A stretch of 64,000 bases of DNA, taken from contig CAJJDO010000005.1 in the NCBI GenBank assembly GCA_905183005.1, positions 890,641-954,640 on the forward strand. The letters run 5' to 3'. Shown piece by piece: positions 47,082 through 58,800 of this stretch (positions are counted from its first letter, which is position 1; every line of letters starts with the position of its first letter). Source of the stretch: Paramecium pentaurelia. Taxonomy: Eukaryota; Ciliophora; Oligohymenophorea; Peniculida; Parameciidae. The notes under the pieces were generated by a model. It saw only the letters and a program-made list of their open reading frames with translations, was not told the origin of the DNA and searched no databases. Position numbers and translations under genes: made by a program.

Positions 47082-48688
47082 ATGAACACATACAGCTCTG
47101 TTAAGTATGACCGTTTAATATATTTAGATCCTTCGACTCTTAAATTCAGGGAAGAAGAATGTAAGAGCCGAATATTGCAGTAATGCATCAAAGACATTAG
47201 CAAACTCCAAAATATCACTCTCCTGAATCACATTTGGATAATTTTGTCAATTTGAAAACAGTAGAGCCATCTAAAACATAAAAAAAGAAAAAGTTAACCT
47301 AAGGATAGTAAGGCAAACCAAAACCATAGACTCAATAGATTAAGAAACCTGCATAATAATCAATGTCTGTCAAAAAATAAACTAAGCGAACTGTTTCTCC
47401 AAAAAAAAAGAAAGCTCATACAGTTGATGCAAAAAAGCAACCAAAAATCATTAAACCATCATAAAAATAAAGAAGAGAAGAATTAGGCTTGGGTTAACTT
47501 AATGAAAAATAAATCAAACAACGAATAAGTATTATTCAAATTTAATTAGAAAAAATCAAATCAAAGACAAAAACAGTGGAACCATTATTGAAGAAGAAAA
47601 ACTACCAACCAAATCATGAGATTTAACATTATATGACACAAAAGAAAGCTATTGACAATACATCTAGCATGCAATAATAATTGTTATCTCTATTGGAAAA
47701 ATAAAGAAAGTAAGGCAATCCAATTAACAAGATTGGAGAATCTGGCCAAGTTGAATGAGTCTGTTAAAGAGATTTTCAAAAAGTGTAAAACCTTGGAGAA
47801 CTCACAACCACAAACTCCAAAAGTGACAATGAAGAAAAAGAGATAAGAGATACCAATAGATATTGAATAAAGGAAATAGTAGCCAAAATTTAAAGAAAAT
47901 AGAGCTAAGTAAGAATCCAAAAACAACCATAATAAAGACTAATTAAAAAAATAATATGAAAATCTTAATTATAGATATCAATAACTTAAAAACCCTGAAC
48001 AAAATTAAGAAGGAAATGATTAATACATTGAAGAAATAGAGGATGAAGAATAGGAAGATTAATATTCTTAGATTAGTGAAAATTAATTCACTTAGATGAT
48101 AGTTGATACTTTATCTAAAATACCCCCAACTTAATTCTTGTTGGATAAAATACAAGAAATACTAAAATCATAAAATGATTTGGATCCAAATGAACTCACT
48201 AACCAAGATTATATAGTGTTGTAGTATCATTTTATGAATGAGGCTGCAACTAAGTTATAAAGTGTTTGGAGAGGTTACTCTATCAGAATGTAATTACTTC
48301 ATGAATTGTAAGAAATGTTAGAATAATAACATGAGAATGATGCTTCAGATCAAGATTAAGATTCTGATGAAGAGTAACAGTTAAGATATGAATCACCTTA
48401 ATTAAAGCAAGATTAAATTACTAGTTAATAGCAGTATTAAATAAAAGAATAATAATAATAATTGAAAAAATTCTAAGCACAAAATTTCATAAATCAAGAG
48501 GAAATTGCTAAATAATAAAACAAAATAAAATCTTAATAATAATAATAGTAATAGTATTAATAATAATAATAATTGTAATAGTAATAATTATAATAGTAAT
48601 AGTAGTAATTATAGAAAATTTAATAGTAACAATAATAATAATAAAAATAATAATAATAGAAATTTTAATAGTAATTGTAATAATAATA

Positions 48689-48746
<58 letters not shown>

Positions 48747-50923
48747 GACCAATAATAATAGTAATAATAATAGTAATAATAATAGTAATAATAATAGTAA
48801 TAATAATTAAAAGATTTACCAGTTTAAATCAAAAATAAATTTGAAAAAAACTTATCTGATTAAACAGATGATTTAGTAATCATTTAGCAACCAAATAGTC
48901 CTGCTAATTAGGAAATGTATTTCTATAATCCTTTTGGATAAAATGTTCAATAATCATTAGAAAAACAAATTCATTACTCAAATATCAAAAGTTCTGTTGT
49001 AAGTGAGGAAGATTAAAAAAGTGCATTATCTCATTCTGTAATTTAGTAAATTTAATAAGAATTAGAATTATGGAATAGTTAGATTGAAAATATTATTAAA
49101 TAAGGCCCAGAAAAGTAAGCATTTGCTAATGTAAAATAATAAATGTCATAAACAATTTTAAATATTGTATCATAACATATGAAAAAATAAAAAGAAGCAA
49201 AGACACATGAAAGAAGGGATTCTGAATAATCAGTGGATATGAGAATTAGAAGTTAATTGGAAGCTAATAATGAAAAAACATTTAATGATGCTCGCAAAAG
49301 ATTATAAAAGACTCAAGAATATAGTGATGAAAGATTATAGTTATCTTCAAAGGAGAATGATATCAATCGATCTTCATTAATGTCACTATAATCACAATTA
49401 ATGAAGAAGGAAACTGAGTTATTAAATATGAGAGATGAAGCTATTAACTTGAGGTATAAGGCAGAACAGAAAAAAATATAAGATGATCCAATAAAGTAAT
49501 AAGAATTAGAGAATTGGTTAGAAAAAGAAAAGGAGGATTTGAGAAATACAAAACAAGCTATAGAGATTAGTAGAAAAAGAGAAGCTAAAGCAATTTAAAA
49601 AATACAAAGGGATTTATAAATAGTGTAGACATATGATGAAAATAATCCAAAATTGTAAAGTTTAAAAAAGTAAGTTGATGAATAACTTTGTTAAAGTAGT
49701 ACTATTAAATCCCAAAAATAAATAGGATCAGATATCAAGATTATTAATCACTTTGATGTTGAATAGCATGATGATCTGGATGAAATGCCAGAAACATATT
49801 CTGAGGATTTGTAAAATGATAATTAAGATCAGAGGAACTTAATGAGACAAAATATTATAGAATCTGATAAGTAAATAGAAACCTATTAGACATTAAGTGC
49901 AATAACAAATGATATCTTAGATGAAATAGTGCAAAATTTGACAGAAGGTAATAGAAATTTTATTTTATTTTAGAATTATTACATAATAAAGATCATTTCG
50001 AATTTATAATCTCAAATTTAATTAGTTAATCTGTAATTCCTTAATTGCCTACTTCCATCAAAGATATTAAAACTTATATTAAATAGTTATTTGAATATGT
50101 ATTAGAGCATTACAAAGAGGAATTAATAAGAAATCTTAATATACCATATGGATTCACTCCTTTTAAAAGAATGCAACTTATACATGGATATGACAATGAT
50201 GGTGAAGAAATAGAAGATGAATTTCATTAGAATGAAGATGATACTTAAATTGCATTTCCTTTAGACGAGAGATTATTTTAAGAATTCGAATCTTATAGAT
50301 TATAATTAGAGAATGAACCTAATGATAATATTTAATTTGGAATGAAAGAGTTAGAACATATTCATAACAAAGCTATATTTGATGCATGTAATGAGGCTTT
50401 GAATTATGAAAGGCCAAACTTTTTAAGTAAAAAAGTAATTTTAAAAATTAGACTCTGGTTTTCCATATCCATGGGAAAATAAATAAGATAAATTAGTTAT
50501 TTAAAATGAAGACTTAGATAGTATTCTGAAAAATATGGAAAACAAAGTGATTAATTGGTCTGGTACTCTTGGAGGATTCTTGCCTGTAGAGGATGATTCG
50601 TAAATAGCAGAAGAAAAATAAGAAATTTTAGATGAAAAGAATTAATAGATGATGATTCAATAATTACATTAATTAGAAAATCCTTTGTTGTTTGATTCAT
50701 AATTGTCTCAGCAAATGTTTGATAACATAGCTTAGATTAGAGATGAAAGATTATATAAAATGCTCATTTAAGATGTAAATATTTTATTTGATTTTAGATA
50801 AAAGAAAGTGAATTCCGATGGTACTTATTTGAAGATGATAGGACTGAATTTTTAATGGAACTTGGAGATATAATATTTGAATAATTGGTTGAAGAAATGG
50901 CATCAGAATAACTCTAATTATGA
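47082..50923 (+). CDS. IQ-motif coiled-coil protein with polyGln tract and DUF4378-like C-terminus (1,241 aa)
   Basis: Probable centrosomal/basal-body or microtubule-associated protein. The N-terminal ~270 residues are Lys/Pro/Gln-rich and basic. An IQ calmodulin-binding motif is at ~375-395 (AATKLQSVWRGYSIRMQLL). A Gln tract follows at ~470-560, then coiled coil (~650-880), then a conserved-looking C-terminus: IFDACNEALNYERP, SGFPYPWENK, INWSGTLGGFLPVEDD, and FRWYLFEDDRTEF with GDIIFEQLVEEM at the end. That pattern resembles the DUF4378/CEP350-type C-terminal domain. Introns are at 47161-47180, 47710-47731, 49948-49973, 50427-50451 and 50775-50797; with all five removed the frame closes at 1,242 codons. 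The last intron separates the true C-terminus from the p24 gene downstream. Confidence 0.8.
48534..48806 (+). repeat. TAA/TAG-rich trinucleotide tract encoding polyGln
   Basis: A 91-codon run made almost wholly of TAA and TAG, interrupted by a few Leu, Lys, Phe, Ile, Tyr and Asp codons. In the ciliate code it is a Gln-rich tract inside the IQ/coiled-coil protein; in the standard code it would be a wall of stops. The central part is a pure (TAA)n microsatellite of about 17 units (~48690-48745). Confidence 0.92.
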
Positions 50924-50999
50924 ATATATATATTTAAATTATCAAAATAAAAGGGCTCTTGATATTGAATATTATTTTAACAAATTGAATAATAAATAT

Positions 51000-51590
51000 A
51001 TGATATTGCTTGTATTAGTAATAAACTCTGCCTATTGTTTGTAATTTGGGTATGAGGCAGAGAAGGGATAATAAATCTGCTTTACTGATAATTTTTCAAA
51101 AGAAGATGTATTTGACATAAGAATAAGTGCTAATTCATCAAATTATGGTGTGAAGATTGCTGAGGCTAACTCTCAATCAATTGATAGTTTGTATGATAGA
51201 AAAGGATCTTGGGAGCACAATTATTAATACTAATCAACTTCTGCAACTGCTCATGTTAGATACTGTTTAACCAATTTTGAGAATGACTTCATCATGTTTA
51301 ATATTACATATAAAACTGGATCAGAGTTGGCTAACATGGGAAAAGTAGCTAAAATTTCAGATTTAAATTAAATGGGAGGAATCATTAAAAAATTGAATAC
51401 TTAGCTTGATGATATAAAAAGAGAAAGATCATTCTTGATAGAAAAATTTGATTACATGTCAAAATTATAAGGTTCGATTTCTAAAAAGCAAATGGCATTT
51501 GGATTTTTATGTTTAGGTTTATCTATGATTATTACAGTAATCACTGTAAACATGATTAAAAGAATTTTAAGATTGAAAAAAGAATCATGA
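51000..51590 (+). CDS. p24/TMED (emp24/gp25L) family cargo receptor (196 aa)
   Basis: p24 proteins cycle between ER and Golgi in COPII/COPI vesicles as cargo receptors. Seen here: a signal peptide (MILLVLVINSAYCLQ), a lumenal GOLD-type beta domain with a conserved cysteine pair (QICFTDNF and RYCLTNF), a coiled-coil stalk (QMGGIIKKLNTQLDDIKRE), a C-terminal membrane span (FGFLCLGLSMIITVITVNM) and a short cytosolic tail with di-basic residues (RILRLKKES) suited to COPI binding. Length is typical (~200 aa) and there is no intron. It starts 76 bp after the stop of the IQ/coiled-coil gene. Confidence 0.9.
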
Positions 51591-51698
51591 ATATTATTGC
51601 TATAAATTGTTTAATAATATATTTGTTAATTCAATTAATCATAAAAATTAACATATATATTTAATTAATTAATATAGTATTTTTAAATGAATATAGTT

Positions 51699-53155
51699 TC
51701 ACTTTTAACAGACTGTAATAATATCTTTAATAGTAAAGTTTCCAGATTCATCTTTATGAACCTTGCATATTTAATTGATTTTCTTAATTATTATTTAAAT
51801 TAAAATACTTAACGACAAATATAGCAGTTTGGTGACTTTTATAACCATTATCTTAAACAATCATTACAAATTCCTCCATGTCTACAAGGAAGCATAACTA
51901 TTTATGATTCTTAATTAAAACAAACTTAACATTTCTATTCATTTTACACTTAGTTTGACTCTTTTTCAGGAGAATGCATTTAATCACCACTTCTCATAAC
52001 AAATTCAAAAGCTTTCAATTTAACTCTTTAATTTATGATACTATTTGTAATGTTTTAATTTTATTAGGGATGTTAAGAAGCTTATTTGAAATATTCAAAA
52101 TAGGTTGTAGATACTTAGAATAATTTTTATGGTAAAGTAGGTTTTGATATTATATTTGATTATTATTTTGATTCCTTAATATTTTATTATTGAATATCTT
52201 CTTCAAAACCAATATCCTGAATGTAAATTCTAAATTTTATTATAACTTTATACTTAATATGATGTCTAAAAACTATAGAGAGTATAAAAACTAAAAAAGT
52301 TTATACAATAATTAAAATGCTAAGTATAAGACTAGCTTATTTTGTTGGATAATCAACTATTTCTTAATTTTTACAAATTATGTAACAAAACCATGAGGGA
52401 ATTCCACTAAAACCACAAAAATATAAAATCAACCATACACCTCCAATAAGTTAAGATTTCGTGGCTTTCTATATTTAATAATCATGTGCTAATTCAATTA
52501 TTGAAAGAATTAGAATGAGATGGAAAATAAAAAATATAACCAGTAAACTCCAAATCACACTAAATATTACAAACCAATTCCAATCAACCATATTCTTCCA
52601 TTTAATAGTAACTAACATTAATTATAGTGCAAATAATACTTTAAATCCTTGAATATACTATTTTTAAATTAAATATATACAATAATAAAACGATTCATAG
52701 AAACATTAAGTATAATTTTTTGAAACACCATAACAAAAAATCTTAATAAGTAGTAGGCTAATACAACATACCCTAGAAATTGGATTTCTAATTCTTTAAA
52801 TCTAAAATGAATAAGAATTATAGTTTGAATAATAGTTGAAAAAAGAATATCAAATGTTGAATTTCCTACATCTATTTTAAATCTAAAGTTAATGGTTAAA
52901 ATTTACTTTATTTTCATAATCATAAGAAATATCATCACCATAGCATCAAAACAGTAATAATATATTATTAATTGCATTATGGTGCATTAAAACACCAAAT
53001 GAGTTAAATAAATTAGTAAATGTACATTTGTAATTATTATTAAAAAGAGGAGTTTTGATAATTCTGTGATAGGATTATGTGGAGTAATAGCTAAATCCTA
53101 TTAAATAATTTGTTAGGATCTATGATGATTTAATATAATAATAATAATACCTCAT
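51699..53155 (-). CDS. Multi-pass membrane RING-finger E3 ligase (450 aa)
   Basis: Residues ~20-300 contain about seven hydrophobic segments (such as LFLIIITNVHLLIYL and SLLVIFFIFHLILILSIIEL), so this is a polytopic membrane protein. After a charged linker, a C-terminal C3HC4 RING lies at ~380-422: CQVC, LPCRHGGICNDC, CYIC. This layout (several membrane spans, then a C-terminal cytosolic RING) is common among ER/endosomal ubiquitin ligases and is abundant in ciliates. Introns are at 53120-53150 (31 nt, right after ATGAG), 52883-52906, 52658-52680 and 51783-51808; the total closes at 451 codons. The start is supported because the coding frame extends upstream of later ATGs and joins this ATG only by the first intron. 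Confidence 0.85.
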
Positions 53156-53362
53156 ATATTTTAGATTTAATCTAATAATTTTTTTAATAAAAATATAAAG
53201 AATAAATTATAAGTATATAAATATTATTCATTTTAATAAATTATTTAAATAATTAATTAAGAATTTATAAAATCTAAAAGATAAGATTACTAGTATTTAA
53301 TAGATTGAAAAAGATTTAAGTAATAAATAAATATACACTATATTTTAAAAAATAAGATTGAT

Positions 53363-54694
53363 TCAAATATCTTATGGATATTATCTTACAAATTCTGGAA
53401 ATTTAGGATAACCATTTTCTGCTAATCCACAATATTTATATGTTATTTTTGTACCTATTGGAGGTCTTTGTTTTTTAATCCCAATCTTCAATCCCAAACC
53501 TACTTCAAATTCTAATCCTTCTTCATTACGAACTAAAAACCCTCCTAAAACATCATCTTTCTTCATATGAGTGTCCTCTATATAATCTATGATTACAGCC
53601 TCTGCATCCAAAGATGATTTAACTTTTAATAAACTTTTTGATCTAGTTCCATCATATAAAGAATCAGGATCTCTTAACATTAAACCTTCACCACCATTAT
53701 TCTAAACTTCTGCAAGTTCTTCTGCTAAATGTTCTTACCCTTTACAAATTTTATGAGGAACATAAACAAGATGAGGATTTTTTATTTTTTCAATAGCTTT
53801 CTTTAATTTTGCATATCTATCACTAAATGGTTCTTAAAGAAATGGAGCATCAAATACCATATATTTGATTATCTTCCAAGCATTTGGATCTGCTGTTCTT
53901 TTTCTAACTGATGTTAAGACTTTGTTAAATGTTCCTCTATTTATCCATAATTCTCCATCTAAATAAGTTGTTGGCCAACCTTCTATAAAATAGGATGGAA
54001 ACTTTAATGAATATCCATTTCTAGTAAACATCTCCATTCCTGTCCAAATCATTCTCATTCCATCTAATTTTTCACTCATATAATAGCCTTTTGGATCTAT
54101 TGATACAGCCCAATTAGAAGCTAATAAACATGATATTCTTTGACTTTTTGAAAAAGTAGGACCAAGTCCTAAATTTTCTCCAAGATTGGGTCTCATTTTA
54201 TATTTTGGCCATACTGAGATTAATCTACCTTAAGTAGCATCATCTAAAAGTTCAGAACATGATTTATCTGGTAATCCTAATCCTGGTTATCTTAATTTTT
54301 ATTTTCTTTCAATTTTTTATACAATTTATTCTTTTTTAGTAAGTTATTTATCATCAATTTCACCTTTTTATTATTGAAATTGTTTGTATTTCAAATCTAA
54401 TTCATATTTATATTCAGCTTCAGGAAAACTAATTTATTCATAAGTTTTGACAATTTCTGAAGGTTTAATTTCATGATATCCTTGTCTAAGTTTTAGTTTA
54501 AGCATTTCACCTATATCTAAGATTCCTTCTTAAAGTGTATTATATTTTTTGAGTTCAATTTATAGATTATCAGGTTTTTCCCAATTAGTATTAAGAATTC
54601 CAGAACGAATTTGTAATGTTACAGGATTAGTGGATAAAAGTTTAGAATGCCAGAATAGTTGATTTTACTTAACTAGATATATTTCAGAATTCAT
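53363..54694 (-). CDS. ATP-dependent DNA ligase with WGR-like N-terminal domain (443 aa)
   Basis: Seals nicks in duplex DNA through an enzyme-AMP intermediate. The catalytic core holds all nucleotidyl-transferase motifs: I EKLDGMR (catalytic Lys ~209), III YLDGELW, IIIa YMVFDAP, IV GGEGLMLRDP, V SLLKVKSSLDAEAVI, then a small OB-fold with the short-ligase ending CGLAENGYPKFPEFVR and five more residues read through a TAA Gln. This core is of the small bacteriophage/LigK-like kind. The N-terminal ~75 residues (QLFWHSKLL ... NTLQEGILDIGEML, then KLRQGYHEI) resemble a divergent WGR domain, the DNA-end-binding module of PARPs, followed by a charged helical linker. No introns. A repair role is inferred. 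Confidence 0.9.
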
Positions 54695-54742
54695 GATAAA
54701 TAATGACATACATATATAATCAAAAGATTTATAGTAAAAAAA

Positions 54743-55189
54743 TCATTTTAATGTTTAAGTAAATTGTCGCGGATTTTGAAATAATTTCTTTCTTTAAAGA
54801 TATTTTTCATTAATATAATCTTTGTGATTGATGTATGGATTTCTTGGATAGGTTAATTATTCTAAATTAGGCTTTAATTTAATTTCTTAAATAATAGATT
54901 TAAGATATTCATTCATAAAAGATTGTTTATGTAATTTTGATTATGATTTATAAGTATACATCCAAGCAATATTAGTAGGTAAAGCAAGTTTATGTTTGTG
55001 TTTAATCATTTAAGACATTTTAAGATCAGAAGTTGTTTTGATGCGATCAAATTTTTCAAATGTGAAATCATCCAATTTGGATCTGGAATATGTATTATTT
55101 TATTGTTTGCATTTTTATTCATCTGAAATCTCAGATTACCAGATACTAGTTTTTGTGGGAATTGAAAGAGTATGAAACTTAGTTCTCAT
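54743..55189 (-). CDS. Unknown basic 148-aa protein
   Basis: Single exon (149 codons). The product (MRTKFHTLSIPTKTSIWQS...) is Lys/Gln/Asn-rich and basic, with helical-looking stretches (LDDFTFEKFDRIKTT; SFMNEYLKSIIQEI) and a C-terminal KLFQNPRQFTQTLK. No signal peptide or membrane segment. The family is not recognised. The ligase gene follows 48 bp downstream on the same strand, but a functional link is not implied in a ciliate. Confidence 0.62.
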
Positions 55190-55238
55190 AATTATAAAAT
55201 TGAAATTAATTAATTAATAAATTAAAATAAATTATAAT

Positions 55239-55775
55239 TCAATTTAGATCTAAATATTTATTGATATAAGAATCACTATAATTGCTATTATCTTCATCAT
55301 AAGCATCCATAATATTTCTGATATAAGATTTTTAATGAAATATTTTTTATCCAGATTCAATTCTATCTAATAGTTATTATTAATATCTATTATAACTAAT
55401 ATCTGATAATAATTCATTATGATTATCATTTTATTACTATTTAAATTCGACTTAAAAATATAAATTAAATATCATACCATATTTAATAGTGAGTAATTCA
55501 GAAGGAATCAATTTTAATTCATGATGTAATTTAGGATTTACTTTATTTATCTCATGCATTAAATTCATCCTCCTTATTTTTTATATATTTTGATATATTT
55601 TCTACTCTTATTCCTATCTAAGTTTATGAATAGATTTTATAATTGGAATCTTCTAAGTTATTTAGTCTAAACTTTATTTAAATGACTTTTTATGACTATA
55701 ATTCAAGTGTTGTAATTGTGGAAAATTCTCCTTGATTTCATGTAGACTCTATATAAATACTCCTCCAGTGATCAT
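55239..55775 (-). CDS. Unknown ~169-aa protein
   Basis: ATG to TGA with a probable 27-nt intron at 55451-55477 (GTA...AAG; length divisible by three, so it could be retained and give 178 aa). The protein has a helical, basic middle (IIKSIHKLRQEQEQKIYQNI) and an acidic, Tyr/Asn/Asp-rich end (NIMDAYDEDNSNYSDSYINK). No domain recognised. It begins 30 bp after the IP3-receptor stop on the same strand, so it is easily mistaken for part of that gene; the TGA at 55806 and a new ATG separate them. Confidence 0.6.
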
Positions 55776-55805
55776 AATAATTTTAATTAATATTCGTTAA
55801 AAAAA

Positions 55806-58800
55806 TCATTGATTTTATTTCTAATCTTCCTCTATCTTTTCCAACTATTAATTGATGTTATCCAACAATTCTTGTAATCTCTCTTAGTCATCCTATATTT
55901 ATTTCAACTCATTCATCATTTGACCTTATTCTTAACCTTCTTAGTCATCATTCATGCATAAAGCTCTATTAATCAAAAATATTATTACTTAAACGTTGGG
56001 AACCATGACGTGTCTTCATTCTTTATTTTATCCATCACATAACTCTCAATACCACTATATTCAGTAGAATCCTTATCTTTCAAATAAGCAATATAAAACA
56101 AATAATTCCACATATAATGTTCCTATTTAATATGATAGGTGAATCCCAATTAATTTTTACTAGATTTTTCAATGGTTTCCTTATCGAATCCACAAATGAA
56201 ACAAATATTCTATAGATCCAACTAATAAACATTCAATTCTTCTCTCAAAGTACCAAATGTATCAATAATAATACCAGATACTATATTAATCATAATGATC
56301 ATCAATAATATGAAATAAATATTATCGAAAAAGAATCTAAGGAAGAAATATCCATCATCATTAGGTTTAACATCTGTTGATGGAGTTAAGAATCCTCCCA
56401 ATCCACCATCAGATTTAAATGATCTATCAACTGCTGTCAATAAACATTAGAAAGTGCTATAACAAAAGTTTGGAGGATAACTTTCATATAACCAATAATA
56501 AGCCACCAATGAAAATACATACATAAGTACAATAAATAGAAATAGTGTGAATAGAATTGACTTTCTAGGTTCCCAAACTGCTTTTACCACATTCAATAAC
56601 ACAGGATATCTCACTAAAACATCAAAAAGATGAAATGCAAAAAAGAATGGATGATAAAGTGTTCCTAAAAATGCTGTAAATCCATAACTTAAATAATATA
56701 GTACATAAAAGTCTGTTACTAAATAGACTACTGTCATCAATAGTCTTCTAATATACATAATAATGTTAAAGTTATCATTTTCCCATCCCATCCATGCTTT
56801 CTTTATGATTAAGGGTGCAGTCTATGCTAAAAAGAATAACACAATTAACATTGATAAAACAATTACAATTATTCCTAATGTTTGTATAACACCCTATAAT
56901 TATAAATCTTGTTCCTATAAATCTTCTTCATAAACATAATCATCCAAACAAGCTTAATATTCAGAAGGATCAGATGTTGGATCACATTACTTAACTTCTT
57001 TATGGAAAACAAATAAAATCATTACATTGATAGTCAATGCCAAAATAAATGTAATATCTCTATACAATTGAATTTTTGAAACAATTAAAGCTAAAACCTT
57101 AATCTTATTCAAATAAGATTAAATTTAATATGTTAATTTCATTTTCTTTATTAAATCAGGTGATTCTTGTAATAAGGATGTTACTTTGGCTTTTACAGAG
57201 ATTCTTTTAGCTTCTTAATTAAATTATGTTTTTGTAGGTTTATCAAGACTTTTGCAATAAGGAAGTAAATAAAAATAAGTTTTTTCAAGCATCTTATCTT
57301 CTCTTAATACTTCAATATGAGCAGAATTATTAGAAAAGAATTTAATACTTTCCTTGAATAATTTACTTCTACTATCTTAAATTTATTTCTTTAATTAATC
57401 ATAATCTATTTCATTATTATCTCTTCTAACAGCCTAATTCAATTTCTCAGCAAAACTTAAAAAGAAATCTTTTACTCCTTTCACTATATTAATTGCTAAA
57501 AACACAACCTCACCTACAATATTAGCCTTGAATTACTCCATAATATCATCTCCTTTCTCACCTTCTTTTTAACCACCTCCATCTGTGGGATCTTTGACTT
57601 CAAGAAATGTTGAATAAAGAACAAACAAATTGAATCCAGTTTCAATAATAAAACTAGCCATTTCTGCACTCTTTTTACCTTCTTCTGTTTCTTTACTTTC
57701 TGCTTATGGTTCAATTGAAAAATGAGAGAATATTTCAGCTGTATAATGATCTTAATATAGACTCTTATACATATCATAGATATCTATAATATTGACCTTC
57801 AACATTTCTAAATTAAATGATTTTGCCAATCTAATAATAACATCATTAGATTTTCTACCTTCCAATAAAGATAGAAGAGTAATTGAACATTTATATTTCA
57901 ATCTTGCATACATCCATCTTGGAAATACCTCATTTTTTTTTCTCTCAGTGTTTGGATCTAATTAAGATTCATCTAAGGTTTTCTTTTTTTATCTTAAATT
58001 AATTTCTTCAATTCTTTCATCAAATCCTAATAAATTAGTTGCCATATCTAAAAAGTTAGCTTAAAATAAAGCTTATTGATTTTCAAAACAAGGACCTTAA
58101 ACATATTCAGTAATTGTGTCAAAACATTAGATCATACAATAAAAATATTTAGTTTTCTTAACATTTAGATATTCTCCTAATAACTCAACAACATCAGTAA
58201 ATAAATCATATGTATGATAATTCATTTATTAGAATCTCATATAATTTTATAATTCTGTATAGTGACCTTCAACTAATAATTATAAGAATCTCAAAGTGTT
58301 TTATGTTTCCTCAGGTTCATCTTAAAAATTATATTTAACATCATCCTCATCTTCATCTTCTTTTTTCAATTCTGCCTTTTAATCTTCAAATCTTTCATGT
58401 AATCTTAAAAAGAACACTTCAGAAGAAGTAAAATTAACAAAGAAATTGTATACAGATTTTTATACTTCTCTATTACCTCCTTCCATCATTTCAATACCAA
58501 AACTCAATAAATTATTATATAATAGATTATATCGATTGATGTCTTTGTAATCTGATAAAATAACTAGAATAGTGGCCATAGCATTATTATTATTAAGAAA
58601 ATTCTATCTGTCTTCTCTAACCTATTATCTCATTTCTGCTTATTTCTCTTCATCTTATTCAGTTGTTTCTGTATCTTCTGAGATAATAATATAATTGCTT
58701 AATGCTCTTAATACTTATTTTATTGTAGATTCACAACCAGGTTAATTGTGTCCTTTACTCAAAAAAGTAATCAATTTTTTAAATATTTCTGTTTTATTAA

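Noticed and set aside
47652..47926. Short ORFs on both strands inside the IQ/coiled-coil gene
   Set aside because: They are fragments or antisense shadows of the exons flanking the 22-nt intron at 47710-47731.
48534..48806. TAA-repeat tract as a non-coding microsatellite or gene boundary
   Set aside because: The frame is maintained on both sides (IQ motif before, coiled coil after), and the 1,242-codon total closes only if it is translated.
50775..51590. p24 receptor as the C-terminus of the IQ/coiled-coil protein
   Set aside because: Reading through the last intron connects them, but splicing it gives a conserved-looking C-terminus ending at TGA 50921-50923, and the p24 protein has its own ATG and signal peptide.
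57514..57777. Minus-strand ORF of 87 codons
   Set aside because: Out of frame with the IP3-receptor reading frame that is open across this region; a shadow.
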